DNA of 64,000 nt from Strongylocentrotus droebachiensis (Eukaryota > Echinodermata > Echinoidea > Camarodonta > Strongylocentrotidae): assembly GCA_035222895.1 (NCBI GenBank), contig JAVYIG010006858.1:1-64000 (forward strand), in the 5' to 3' direction. Positions 12,601 to 27,400 of the stretch are shown piece by piece. The position numbers and the translations under genes were made by a program. How positions within the stretch are numbered: position 1 is the first letter of the stretch; every line of letters starts with the position of its first letter. The notes under the pieces were generated by a model, which searched no databases, had not been told where the DNA came from, and saw only the letters and a program-made list of their open reading frames with translations.

Positions 12601-15600
12601 AAAGATCATATGCAAATTTGTTGTACTTTTGTCGGAAAAAATACATTTATCCAGCACAATGTCGTCTCTTTTTGCGTTGGAGAAGAGCAAATAGCGAGTT
12701 TCAATCACACTTTGGCCGCTCTCGCAAGCTCTCACTCGTTTCACTGTGGTCAAGCGACTTTTGGGCAAGCGGTTAATGAAAATACTAATCGTTAGCTTTC
12801 TTCTGGTATTGAACTTGTTTTTATTGATTGTATAATTTTGTCGGAATAAAGGAAACAAAAAGGCTCGACCAATAACTTATCAGTGTCTGAATTGACCTTT
12901 TGACCTTGAATTCCCTGATGCAAGCGCACTAATGACGTCATCTTCGCTAAATCGGCGTCTTTTATCGTAAAATGCGACACTTTCACAATGTTTATGGCAC
13001 TGGTTTTTTAAACTTATACCAAATGTGTCCACAAATGGATCCAAAATGAAAATATGTTTACTCACTTCAAACTTGTATTTTTAGGATCAGGACTAATCAT
13101 ATTTTTGAGAAATGAAAATTCTGGACCTTAATCTATCTCCTTATTTATTCACCAGATATGAATACTTTTTTTAAAACAATTTTATTGTGAACTATAGCAT
13201 ATCTTATAACTGTGATATAAGACTCATTTGCTATTAACTACACCTTTAAATATGTTGGGTCTTTAAGAATATGTTTCAGAGATTATTCATGCAAATTGTT
13301 GAGTTTCTATCTTGAAAAATACAGATTTTGTATCCCTTGAAAGTGAAAAATAGCTCTAAATTAGGGTTTTGACAATAACAAGTTTTTATTCCAATAGGTA
13401 AATTGCTTTTTCTCTTAGGTCAAACTTATTTTATTATAACAACTGATGATATAAGGTAAATACATGCAAAAAAATTGGGAACCAGTGCATTGCCTAATAA
13501 TTTTCATATGGCACACCACTGATGTTTCGGACGTTACACACTGTTAACATTATAACTTTATTCAAGTTAATTGCTTTTCTTTAGGTATTATTGACCTCAG
13601 TTACATTAATTGTTTGCAGAAAAATACTTCTGTAACATTTATGGAAAAAAATTGTGCAGTTTTAATTGGTTTAGCACATACATGTATACCAAGTTTGTCT
13701 TCATCGACCACTCAATTTATGTAAGGTATATTATTCATTTCAAGAACGTGTACCGGTAGTTAAAATGCTTATGTGATTTAACAGAGTGAAATATGAAGCT
13801 AATAGCAATTGTAGTCATCAGAACTCCTTAGAAAATTCACTTAGAAACATACTCTTTATTGCATGTAATATGAACAACAGTGTGAAATGTATACTATGGT
13901 TTGTTTCGGATGTTACATGATGTTAACATTTCAATGAGATCATCAATTTCTACAAACTCTACAATATAGATGTTTTATCAGCTTGCTAATGTTCTTTGCC
14001 TTCAACTATATAGTGTGTCATTCAATAATATCACTAACACATACATGTATGTAAGCAAAACATTGACAAATCTGTTAAAAAATAAAACTATAAAAAAAAG
14101 TACCCCCAGTCATGTAAGTACGGTAATAAGAAATAAGCGAATCCTAATGTATGTACATCTCGAGAATGAGAAATGTTTGATGTATTTTCAAATTGTGTAT
14201 GTTTTAGGTTATAATACTACTGTAGTAACAATCATCCTTTACCACTATTTGTATTAGGAGGCTGTTTCAAACGACAACATTTTTTAATGCTCTTAAATAA
14301 GTATTTATTTATTTATTTAATTGTTGGCCGATTGATGAATGGATTGATTGATTGGTTGGTCGGTTGGTTGGTTGATAGATCTTAACTCTTGCTGTGCCTA
14401 TATTACAGGTGACAAACAATATACAGTGTAGGTTAAACATGTACCGTATTTGCCGGCGATAAGGCCGCAGCGCCGCACCCCCATCTTTGACATTTCGTAG
14501 AGAAAAAAAACAAAAACGGACAGCCCATTTAGTGTAGGGTTGCGGTTCTAACAGATAATTCCTAGCACTCTTAACACAGAGGCAGCCCAGCAGACATGTT
14601 GTAGGATTGATAACTACTGGCTAACTGACCAGGCTTTAATGTGTAAAAGCATTACAGCATTCTATGTAGCATTCCACATACATTCCATGCAAAGTAGAAT
14701 AAATCAATAAATATTCATATAGTCCCATACAAGTATAAATCAACATCACAAAGTATTCTTGAATATTCAAACATAAACAAAGGGTATATATTGAATATTC
14801 ATAGTATATGTAAATTATACTATATAAGCTTGACTGCATCAGGTGAACATTGAAACCAATGAGAGAGAGAGATGGACAGATGAAAGGATGGTGAATGAAA
14901 AGGGTGAATGTGAATGAGGGATGACCTATTAATATGAAAGGGATGAATCATGGATATGAAGGGGAGTTTCAGAAGTTCAAAATAAATCCCTACACTAGCT
15001 TATACATGTTGTATGTATGCATACATTTGAGGAAGATACTACATGTATATGTTTAGGATCAAAGCTAGTACTGGTGATGCCCTTTTCTTTTATACATGTA
15101 TGTACTTTCTACACAGATTAGTTACATGTACTGAGTGCCCTTTTTAAAAGGTATTTTCAAATGAAAATCCATATTTCCCATACATTTTTAGAAAAACATT
15201 TTAATTTGCTTGATTTTATCAACTGTATATACCTGTATCATACCCGTGTCATGTACATGTACACTGGGTATTGCTTAAGTGGGTGATTTTGAGCTTTTGT
15301 AACCTACCAAATAGTTTAGATTGACCATACAATCTTTGGTTATATGACATAATTTGGAACAACCTCTGTAAAAATGAAAACGTGATGATTTGCAAACACA
15401 CAGCAATGTAAATAGCAAGAGGAGAGGTTGAAAATTTGTAATTTGCTATTCTCACATCTATCTTTGCCCCTCATTTGAACTAGTTAAAGTATGAAAATGT
15501 CTGTTAACAGTTTAATGTAACATCCGAAACGTGCTAACAGCATAACAGAAAGTGCTGTTAAAATGGCTGAATAATTTTTATGAGTCACTTTTATTGAGAT

Positions 15601-18600
15601 TTTTTCTGATAAATTACAATTAAGGATATACTAAAGCAGCCAGGAATGCCTTGCACCACAAAGTGTGGCTTCAATATTTATGTTTTATAAGTCAATTTTG
15701 CAGAAAATTTAGATATTTTACGGAAAATTTGATTGTTTGCATCATATTTCTTCATATTTTTATATTAAGATCTAAATGAAATTATCAAAATAGTGTTTTT
15801 AACACGAGTGTGCATTGTGAAATCGTAACTTGCACATATAATCTAAAAGTAGTTGAAATCTGCAAACTATGTGTTAACAATCAAATAGTGTAACGTCCGA
15901 AACACCCTTCTTGAGTTTACACAAAATTATTGGATTTGAAAGACCTGATTTGTGTTTTTACTTGTGTTAAGACTTATAATAACTTATTTCATAATGATTT
16001 ATTCACTCCAGATACCCTCAAATATGGATTATCATCATATATTTGGTATTTTTTTTTTCGGACGTTACAACTGTTAACGGAAAATTGGTTTTAACTATAA
16101 AATAGTATTGTAATGATGTATTGCAAATTTCTTTTTTTGGTGGGTAGCCGCCATGAAATGTTTAAAATATGTTACGAAAGATAGGTCCTGCAGTTCATAT
16201 ATTTTCTGCTACTTCAAATTGAAAGTTGTTTCAGACGTTACAAAATTGTTTACGGAAAATGAGACAACTTTTTCAAATTTTGAATATATTTATAATATAA
16301 GCGCTACTACAATTAAATTATATTTTCTTTTAATTTCATAACTTGGAGTAACTAATAAGCTTATTCAAACCATACACAATCTCATTAAATGATTGTTCTG
16401 GTTGGTTAAATGAGGGCCTACATTGTTTACGGAAAATGTAACGTCCGAAACACCATTTTCAATTGCACTATTCTATCAAAAAACAGGAGTTAATTCAGAT
16501 TACTGTTAACTTTCTTCAAGATCCACCCATGCTCATTAATCATCAATAGAAAAAAAACATATTGCTTGTGGGTATATATTTTTTTCGGCTCCAACCAAAA
16601 AGGTATGTAAATTTTGTTACAAAATTCCGTAAACAATTGGCTGTTCAGGGATACCTCATGCACATAAAGCAACGCTGACATTTTTTCGTTGAGCTGTGGG
16701 AGGTTAACCTAGGTCCATGCAGGGACGTGATAGAGAAGGACTGGAATCAAGCCGCTCTCCTTTGACCCCATGCTCCAAGCCGCCGAAAAGTTATGCGCTT
16801 ATCTGCAACTGTTGACCAGCTGGTGAGATAAGAGAGCGCATGAAATTTCAGGATTTAGAATTCCTACATCAGAAAATGGTATCACAGCAACTGTTCGCTT
16901 TCCCTTCCAATGATTTCTCATCCATTGTTGAATGTGTAAAGAGTAGAACAAGCGAACACAAACTTGTGTAATTTCATCCTTTTTTAAACTTGAAAAATAC
17001 AAAAAACACGCGAAAACACGCATTAGCAAACTTAATGTTCTTGAAGATTGTAAATCATGGATCAAATAACGGGACATTAAAGCATGCACAAATTAGCGCA
17101 TCATCCTAAAATATTGAGTTTTTGACAGGATGTAATTTTTCTTTTACCAAATCTGGCACACAAATTAAAGGAAGGACGGAGTTCTAAATTTGAAAATTTG
17201 TTTGATGCACTATTCCCAGTAATATCCCCATATAAAGTTTTTGATTTACACTGAAATTTTGCCGGTTATTTAATATTTTGTAATAAGTGTAAAACTGGTG
17301 CCTAGAACTCAAGAATGTGTTTGCATAAATTACAAGAGTTACGCCTCCTGTTCTTTCACCTCCCTGGATAAAATAAGATATTTATTCGTCTTTCTTTCAA
17401 ATGACATATAGAGCATAACATTGGATCATTACACATTTACAATGCAAAATAAAAAATAATGGCAATGATAAAAACAAAGTTAACTAAAAGAAAGACGAGG
17501 AGACCCTGGTAAAAGCAGAGCTTGTAATTATTAGGGTCCCCTCTGAGCCGGATAAACATGATGAATAGAATATTTGTGACTTCCCAAGAATACAAAAAGG
17601 GAAAAGGGGGTATAAAAAACAAGAAGTGTACATACACACAACAACAACAACAACAACAACACAAAACGAGAGACGAGACTAGACAAGACGGGAGAAAAGA
17701 GAAAATATGAGAAATAATAGAAGACTACAGCACATCGACAATAGGCACAGCACACAACGGGCACAAGACAACAAGGGGGAGGGAATAAGAGGTTGACAAT
17801 CTGAAAAAAACATTCAGTTAGACACATATTAATATCAAGAAGAAAATTTACATTTATAGTAATACATAATATATCTTGGCACCATAATAACTACAAAAAT
17901 GAACTACTCTATGAGTCACAGTATTTATCGAGAAGATAAACCTTAAGTGTACACTTAAATTAAGAGAGACTAACCGATTTCTTAATGCTAGAGCTTAGAG
18001 AGTTCCAAATTCTAGGTCCAGTAAAATCCAAAGTATTAAAAGTTAACTTTGTCCTTACTTGGGGGTAAGTGAAACGCAGAGGCATTTCGTGTAGCATGGT
18101 CATGAACTTGAATATTTTTTTGGTCATAGTTTTAAAAAAACAGTGCCTTATACATCTTTTTTTTAACTATTAGTAAAATGTAACATATTTTTTCTGATAT
18201 CACTGAAGTTTTGGGTTTTATTTAATGAGTAATTTTAAAATAAGAGCCATTTTACTGTTTTTATTTACTGGATCGTACCATTAAAGTCGCAAGATAGAAA
18301 GATGCATTTTCCAACCGTGCCAAATTTAATTTACGTTCCGACATTCTGTTAAATGGGTTCGTGTTGTTAAGAATCCACTGCTTTCTGCTCCAACAAACGT
18401 CCACATGCGGAGTCGTTTATCAACTAAATTATTCAAATGTATGGATGCTTCCTAGCTTCCCAGGTGTTTGTGTTGCTGTTGAAGCATTTCATTCACCTGC
18501 TATCATTCTTTGTACTCCAATTGCCAGAACACAAATTTCATTTTGGTTTCATAGTTTCATCGGAGTCGTTTATCAACTATATGTATTAAAATGTATGAAT

Positions 18601-21600
18601 GCTTCCACCCCAGGTGTTTGTGGTGTTTATGCATTTCATTCACTTGTTATTATTCTTTGTAATCCAATTGTTAGAATACAAAATGCATTTTGGTTTTATA
18701 GTTTCATGCAATAAGTAAGTCAATAAAAGAGTATGTTCTGCACAATAAAAACAGTGTGTGTCCCTTTGTACAATGTAATGTGTCCCCTCACTTTGTAATA
18801 GTTAATTTACCCATTCACATAATGGAACTACCTGCCCGATGAAGCCAGTGGCCTGTGACCCCTGAGCACTCAACACCGTGTGGGAGTCAGTTTGTGATCA
18901 ACTTCTTTTATGAGACAAATACAAGCAAACGTTTCCATATGTTATATTTCTAACTCATATGATTTGTAAATAGTTGACATTTTTCATTTTAACTCAATTC
19001 ATATTAATTGATGAAATTTGTCGGCCTAAAAAGCAAAATATACATAATAGTTTTTCTTAATCACACTTTGATAGCTAACTTATGTTTTGATAATGAAATT
19101 ATTGCAGTCGGTAGTAACAATACAAGGAAGGATGTGTGTATACTTTCATATTTGGACATAGTCAAGCGTATAATTTTATTTTTAAAATCCGCATAAAAAT
19201 TACAACTTTTAGATATACAATCAAAATAATCTGGTTAAAACAGTAGTTCGAATAGCTTTTCGAATACATTAATTTCATGAGTTCTTTCTCGATTTATATT
19301 GAAAAGTGATGTGGGGAAGTTTACTTATTGATTGAGAAACTATATTCTTACGGGTGTTTCAGCCAAGTTTGAAGCCAATATATAACTCAGTGTACTTATA
19401 TAACAAAGGTCATTATAATCCAATTATCAGAATTCGGATTTCATATCTGCATTTACAATGCAGAAAGAAAAAAAAAACACTTCCCCCACCCCCCACCCCC
19501 CCCCCCCCCAATAAAAAAGAGAAATGTATAGGACCATTCTTTCGTATAACCGTTTGTTTACTTGTGCATGTTTTTGGTGTTCCATTCTTCTTAATCCAAT
19601 ACACACAGGTATTCAGCATGGAGGGATTCTGAACCCGACAACGATGGTAATGAAGATTGTGCCACTCTATCTTCTGATTCAGACATGGGATGGCATGATA
19701 CTCCTTGTGATCTCGACCGACCCTTCATATGTGAACGCTATCAGGGTAAGTCACTAGACCTAACACAATGGTCGTTTCTGTTTCATAGCCAACATTTATT
19801 TTTCTTTTCTCTCTCTATTTCCAATTGCTTAAAAGTCTATTGCATTTAACTAGTAATTTATAAGAGAGCCACTAATCCACTGTTGTTGAGTTGCAGAAAT
19901 TTTAACTGTTAGAGGCGACACCCTCTAACAGTGATTAACAGTAAATTCTCCCAACCATTTTTGAATTTTCCCAACCGTTTTTCCATGAAAAAAAGATATA
20001 AAACAGGCTATTGACAATCTTTCAACACTTAAATGTCTGGAATGGTATAAAGAGCCAATTTATTACCTTGAGACGATTTACATTCACCTAAACTGTAATT
20101 AAATTGTAATAATATAGTTGGGAGAATTAAGGTATCGAACAGATCATTTTTTCCGATTTGTTTCATCTGAACAATGTTACTAAGTCCCTTTAAAAACCTC
20201 TTATGCATCTTATCTTACATGCGACAAAGAGAGGGTTCAAGTCCGTGCTGCAACACTTAAGTCCTTTGGCAAGGCACTAAATACGTTTGCCACACTTGGC
20301 CCAGTTGTAGTAATTTGGTACTTACTTTAAGGATTTATTATTTGAATGCACTGAGCGTTAAGAGCTTTGATTACAAGCGGGGCTAATAATATCCAATATC
20401 GTTTGGAAATGCAGAGATAAATATTATTATATGGTATTGTGATATGCTCTATGCAAGAACGGTATATCGTCATTGCTATTATTGTCACGTCTACCGAAGG
20501 TGGAGGCGAGACTAAGGGATTCAAATGGCGTCCGGCGTCCGTCACAAAGTGTACCTGCCAAATTCTCTTGTGGCAGGTAACTTCGCAACCGTCAATCCTA
20601 TTGTGACCAAACTTTGGTCACAGCTGCACTCGGGTGACCTTCACGGTGCTCTGAAGGGTTACATGCTAAGGTCAAAGGTCATTTGAAGTCATATGTTAAA
20701 GTTTATCTGCTAGAATTTCTTGTCACAAATAAAGTGCATCCGAATTTGGGTCAGGGATGCTCTTTGGAAATATTGATATCAGTTTGTCACAGGTATGCGA
20801 GACACGATCCGGTGAGTGCCTGAATTTGCTGAAAATATTGTCATGTCTTAACACATCTGCAAATGCATGTTAACAAAACTACTTATAATGATGTTTGTTA
20901 AGCACTGCATACACAATATCTCTTAGCATTTTATTATTATCTCCGTCATCCGATCAAGGTTTGTTCATAAATACAATGTGTGCACATTCTCCACTCTTTG
21001 AGGTGTACTCTAGCCAGGTGTCATTTTACAGACGCTTAGTGTAATCCCAACAAAGGAGACGTTTGCATACCACAGGGTACCAAAGACGCCTGGGTGGAGA
21101 GGAGTAGGATACATTAAAATACCATGCCGGCGAGTGAATCCACGATCTTTTATATCTGTTCTCTTGTTTTATCAGTTTGACCATGATGAATGTATTGACA
21201 CGTAATGGTTTGAAATTCTCTCTTTTTCCTGTTACATAACACGATGAAAATCTAATAATGGCAATCATCTTATTTTAATCAATATATAGACGTTCCAGAA
21301 TGTAAGTGGAGTCACCTTGGTGGAACCCTGTACTACATCTCTCAATCCTCGATGACGTCATACTCGTTTGCTAGAAAGTACTGCCAGGCTCAAGGAGGTG
21401 ATCTTGCCCAGCCTAAAACAGAAGAAATCAATGTAAGGACGCATGGTGATATTAAAAACTTTAATTCTAAGTATGGAACGCATGAATTAAACGTGTAAAA
21501 ACTATTATAATGGGCTGTAATCTAGCCATTGTGTGTACACACAATAAAAAAGAAAAAGAAAAAAAGTAATGTGAGAGGAATAGGATTTTGTTAAGGTTAT

Positions 21601-24378
21601 GTGAAAACATTCGGAAAAGGGTATAAAAGGTTATAGAGAAGCATAATATTTTGACGTGATGAGCCAAGTATAAGGAAACAAATTTTATCTTATTTCAGCT
21701 AGTTCAACTTTCAGTGATATAATAAATTATATACTTTTCTTTAGTATCTTTAATAAATCTAGTCATCTGTTTGGTCGAAATAGGAGTCGTGATTTAAGCC
21801 ATGCCCGCCTACCGGTCAATAGTTTTTTTTTTAAGATGCCCGTCACCCCGAGTAACGGGCAGCATAAATGAATTTTGCTGAAATCCCCATTGGTTTACGT
21901 GTAAACAGTTTCTTTTTGCAAGGGCGGATACAAAATACAGTGCAGTGTGTGGGCGATTCCTGAATGATCGTAACATTCATGCAACTTTCCAGCGAAGATT
22001 TACAGACAGTGTCTCAGATTTTATGTGATGTTTTAACCAGTCTTTACTCAACAAAAGGATAAGGTAAGAAATGTTCCTAGATTTTTGTGTGAATTTAGTA
22101 TATATATGGACTGCTTTAATATTCGAAGCATAACTGTTTATATCCTGGCTCTCGGAGACGCCCCAGCGAGCAGAGGGGTTATAGCAGGATGTAACGTCCC
22201 ATTGAGCCTATATAAACAGCGATGCCTCTCATAGCAGTAATACTATAGACATATTGATAAAGTTATCCCACTATCAAGATCAAGGCACATTAGAAATATT
22301 CATCGGTGATTTTCTCTTTCCGATTTATTCTCTCAACGTAATCAACAGATGCATCTCATTGATCTGGCCGGAGGTAACTCGTATTGGTTTGGACTCGAGG
22401 ATATCAATCAAGATGGTACGTTCCAATGGATTGATGGCACTTCGCTCGATAATAATGGGTATGTGTTAAACTGTATTGTCACACACAAATACGCGCTCAC
22501 ACACACACACACACACGCACACGCACACGACAATATCTCACACACCCTACTCATGACAAACTGCGATCATATCATGATGCAGACAGATTGCAACAGGTAG
22601 AAACTGGTGTGTAACTTTAATAACATGATTATCTGAGAAACAAGTTGATATTCATCAAGCTCAGGATGTGTTTTCCAATCGGTTGATGGCTCCTACACCT
22701 CCCGCCCCCCCCCCCTCCCCCGACATAGATGAAAGTCATTAATCTATTCTACTTTCCATGTGTTTTCATATGCGGAACTCGTGGAGGCTAAAATGATGCA
22801 AGATCATAGTTACCAATTAAGGAAGGCATAATTATCTATACTGTATTTACATTTGAACTAATACACATGTTAATTAAATTAAAACCCCTGACATAACGAT
22901 TTCAACCTTTCATGATAATGCCCTTTAAAAAAAATAAAAAAATAATACTGGGATAATACATTGCTGTTTGGAACATATTTTACCTTTCCAGATTTCCTGC
23001 TTGGTCGAATGGTGATGCAACCCTATTTGAGAATGAAAGATGTGTTCATCAGCAGGTTATTAATGGATGGAGAAAACTACCATGTACATCATACCTCAGG
23101 TTCGCATGTGAAAAACCTCCGAGTGAGTATTGTCATTATATTTCTATTATCTGTATTCAGGGGTACTCCTTTATGATAGTCCATGCTTAAATGATGCCAG
23201 TTTCACTTTATTACATTACATTTTAAATGCCACAAACGGAACAATATCGATTGATGATATTCTAATATTTTGTAACCACTGATTTGAATCCATAGTTGAT
23301 TTCCACTTTAAACAGAATATCACTCATTATAATCGATGCTTGTACAGTATTTTCGCAGCAAAAAAGGGAAATGCTTTCTCATTAGAAATATATAATCTGC
23401 GTATTTAACATTCCTAGTTATTTAGGATTTATCTATAAATGATAACTCGAGGGAAACGTGACTTCATAAAGTGTCATATATCATTAAGATCGGATTTCCC
23501 ATAAATTGTCAGAAGTGGGGGCAATTTTGTTTAAAAATATATGTATGAAAATGTATTTACATGTATCAACAAGGACCAAACGTTATCAAAACAAACGAAA
23601 TGTAAGGTTGAAGTGTGAGATAATTCCCTCTTACTTCTACTCTAAAGTAGGCGGACACTAAATACTTGAAAACATTCCTAGATATTTTGGCTGTATCTAC
23701 ATTCAATGACTCGAGGAAAACATGACTTCATAAAGTATCGTATATTATTTAGACTGTGTTTCCCATAAACTATTATACCATTAGGTTTTAGAAGTAGAGG
23801 TAAATTTGTTAAAAAATATATGTAATATGAATATTGATTTGTAAGTATCAACAAGGTCCAAACATTATCACAAAGTACAAAAGGTAAGATTGAAGTGTGA
23901 GATAAGTCATTGCCTTGGCAACGTTTTGTATATTTCCCCTTACTTCTCCTCTAACAAAATACTAGGCGGACACTAATTACTTTAAATACATGATGATTTT
24001 CCCATAGGACCGCGACAGATCCTTCCTGTACGTCTAATGGCAGCTACTCCATCAACCTACGGCGGAGGACTGCCGGATGCATCATTTATCTGTCTTCTCG
24101 GCTCAGAGAATGAAGAGATTCTCACATTCTCAACAAGAAGACTCGTCCGTCTGACCGATTCTATAACTTCAGATAGTTACACAGCTCCAGGAGACAGCAA
24201 TGTTTTATCCTCTGTCGTATTAAGACAGACTCTTCCAGCTACTATGGAGGGCTTGGGATTTTTCGAATGTTCTGCGGTGACAGCCAGTAGAATGACACCT
24301 GTTCCTCTTGGCATTCTTCTTTCTTCCCGTACATATACACATACAGTTAACAACTAAGTTATTCATACCTTTAGTGAA

Positions 24379-24415
<37 letters not shown>

Positions 24416-27400
24416 CGTAACTGATGAATGCAAGGTGGACTCATTGAATGAGGGCGTTTGTTGAACATATTCATGTGTAAGATAAGGCTTTAATATTCTA
24501 AAGACACAAATTGGGACAAATCAATTTCTCACATACTGATTTGGTAAGGTTATTAATAATTTAGTTGTAAATAGTTTACGTTTAAAATGTAATACAACAA
24601 TTTCAACTTAATGTAAATATTCATAAAAAGCAAATGATTATGTTAACAGCTCAAGAAACTCCCTAATACCATAAATGCTAATGCTTGAAACTTGTTTCCC
24701 CTACTGTTTCATTCTAAGAATGTTTAGTTGATAACAATGTAAAAATAATGGAGGATAAATGGGGCGAGAGGGAGCAGGAGAGAATGGAAGACATGATGAC
24801 GCAATTTTGTTGTGTTGTCGATTTTCCTTTTTATTCTATATAGGTCAATTGCAACCCAGTGATGGCCGGTTTACAAAGACAATATATATTGGAGATGATA
24901 TCACACTCAGTGTGATGAGCACGACAGGGATGCTAGGAGAAGACGGGATACGATGGCGGAAATTGATTGATGTAGACTGGGCTAATATTAGAATGAGTTC
25001 TGACAGTCTATCACACACAATCCAATCTGCATCTATCCCAGACGCCGGTGTGTATGTGACGTACATGGATGGAACATTGGAACAACATCAATTCAGCCTT
25101 ATAAGACTCATCGTAAAGGGTTCGAATTTTGTCTTCCTTACACATCGAAAATATATAATTGCATATTGGTCGCAAGGGTATAAATAGACTAGAACTTGTT
25201 ACTCTTCAGCTCTGTAGCTATGGTCATTAAAATAACAACAATCAAGAAAAACCGATCGGAACTGACCAGATATATTTTGGTTTATACGTCAGTAAAGCAT
25301 AAATAATATCGATGAATGTAAAGTTGTAAATTCCATGATCGAGTGACAGTTTCTGCACTATAAAGCCTAATCGGGGACTTACAATATTTACATCAGACAC
25401 TCAGCTTCATGGCCTAATGATATGGTTTTAACTTTTTACAATTAAGTTTTGATTTTGAACCGTTAAACAATTAGGTTCTGCCACTTTTTTCATCAAGCGA
25501 CGATTTTTCAAAAATCATGTATTCGGACCTACGTCTTTGCAATTAAGGTATGATTTTGAACTATGCATCACAGGTTACAGGAGTGTCTTTTTGTGTCATT
25601 TCATTTTATTAAGCTACCTGTTTTGAGATATCAGTGGCCTAACTCCATTCCAAGAAGTGCGCGTGTGTGTGTTGTGTGTGTGTGGTGCGTGTGTGTGTGT
25701 GTGTAAAATGGATGGGGGATGTTGTGATCGTAAACCGGCGCCGAGATTTCTCGCACTAACACATTCATGACTCAAAATTGAGCTGGAAATGACAAGTTTG
25801 TTTAATGTCCTATTAATTTGAGTACTTCTAAATCAATTGTTTATAAACTTTTAAAAATATGATTGAATTCCTTACTATGGGGGTATTATTGTACAGCCAT
25901 CCCCTTCAGAAATGTGTGCGTGTGTGTGTGTGGGGGGGGGTATAACACCCATCTCTTGGATCAACGTACGTGTGGGATGTACATTATATTTGTCCATGTT
26001 TCATTTTATTAACAGAATGCCCTTATGGAAGATGGAATCCACCATTATGCGATCGTTTGTGTGATAGTTGTTATAATGGAGGTGTTTGCCACGAACTCTC
26101 AGGAACATGCATCTGTCCTCCTGGCCATGCTGGAAAGAACTGCCTCCAAGGTAAAACTAAGATATCCCTAAAGAAGATACTACCATGTGGAACTTTGTTA
26201 ATTCTATTTCCAATACATTCTTTGCCTTGAAATGGGTCTTTACAATGATATATTAATTGTTTTATAATGGTAATTCCAAATCATAATAACGACAACAACA
26301 ATTACGTGAATAAGAAGGAAAAGATGAAGAAGAAGAAGAAGGAGGAGGAGGAGAAGGAGGAAACGAATGATAATAATGTATAACAAATATAAGAAGAAAA
26401 GTAAAAGAAAATAAGAACACAAGGAAAAGAGGAAAAAGTAGAAGACTAATGATTATGATGATGATGATGACAATACTAAAAATAATGGCATTTAGTATAA
26501 TAAAAACAATAATGATGCCAATAACAACAATAACATGATGATTTTTTTAAAAATCGTAAACTAGTAAAGATGATAAGACACTAGTAATTTCAATACGCAC
26601 ATTTTTCACCAGTTTTCTAACCATAAGTAGCTATTAGTTTAATTCAATAAATATTTGCCAATAATAATTATGATGACAACAAACATACCTTTTCCTCAAT
26701 CAAAACAAGAAGAAAACACAGTATTGCTGCTTGTGACATAACAGTTTATAATGATTTTAATATGTTTAAATGTGACATGCTTTTCTCTTCTCAAAGCGGA
26801 GAAAGGACCTTTTTAGAACATGTGAGTTATATCTAGATTAATTTCTCTAATATATAAATTGTCTCGCAGCGTGTGGGATTCATAAGTTTGGCTGGGACTG
26901 TGAATTTGAATGTGGACCCGGTCATCCTCTGGACCAGTGTGCTGGAAGTCAGATCTGTCTACCTGATCCTTATGGATGCAACTGTTTAGCAGGATATACA
27001 GGAATCTACTGCAATGAAAGTAAGTGTAAAACGACCGCTATCATGATTGACATTGGGAAGAAACCAGCAAACCATATATAAACATTTTAGTTTAATCTTA
27101 ATGTTTTATTTTCATGGTGCAAATTGTAATCCTTACCCAGAATTTGTCTAAGATGTATATATAAATAGAGGGTTATTATCTATATGCATGAACAAGTATC
27201 ATGATTTCAGAACGGGCACCTATGTGTGACCTGAGCCCCGTTGCATAAAACTAACCATTAATGGTAACTTTGCCATCAATGGCAACTACCATGGTAACAG
27301 GGCTCAACTGCCAATCAAAATCAAGGTTTCCATAGTAGTTACCATTGATGGCAAAGTTACGATCAATGGTAATTTTTGAATGTGAATTAAAATGTTCTGG

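Larger units (their letters stand above)
12357..19608. other. Repeat-filled intron splitting CTLD-c of gene 1
   Basis: It contains a cluster of TTTCGGACGTTACA motifs (13524-16451), a LINE copy (16718-18118), a tandem duplication of about 150 bp (18409-18560 and 18561-18712) and a poly-C tract at 19484-19510. Apart from these no coding exon was recognised. Confidence 0.7.

Noticed and set aside
18361..18714. 117-codon open frame
   Set aside because: It crosses two diverged copies of a tandem duplication and has no domain pattern.
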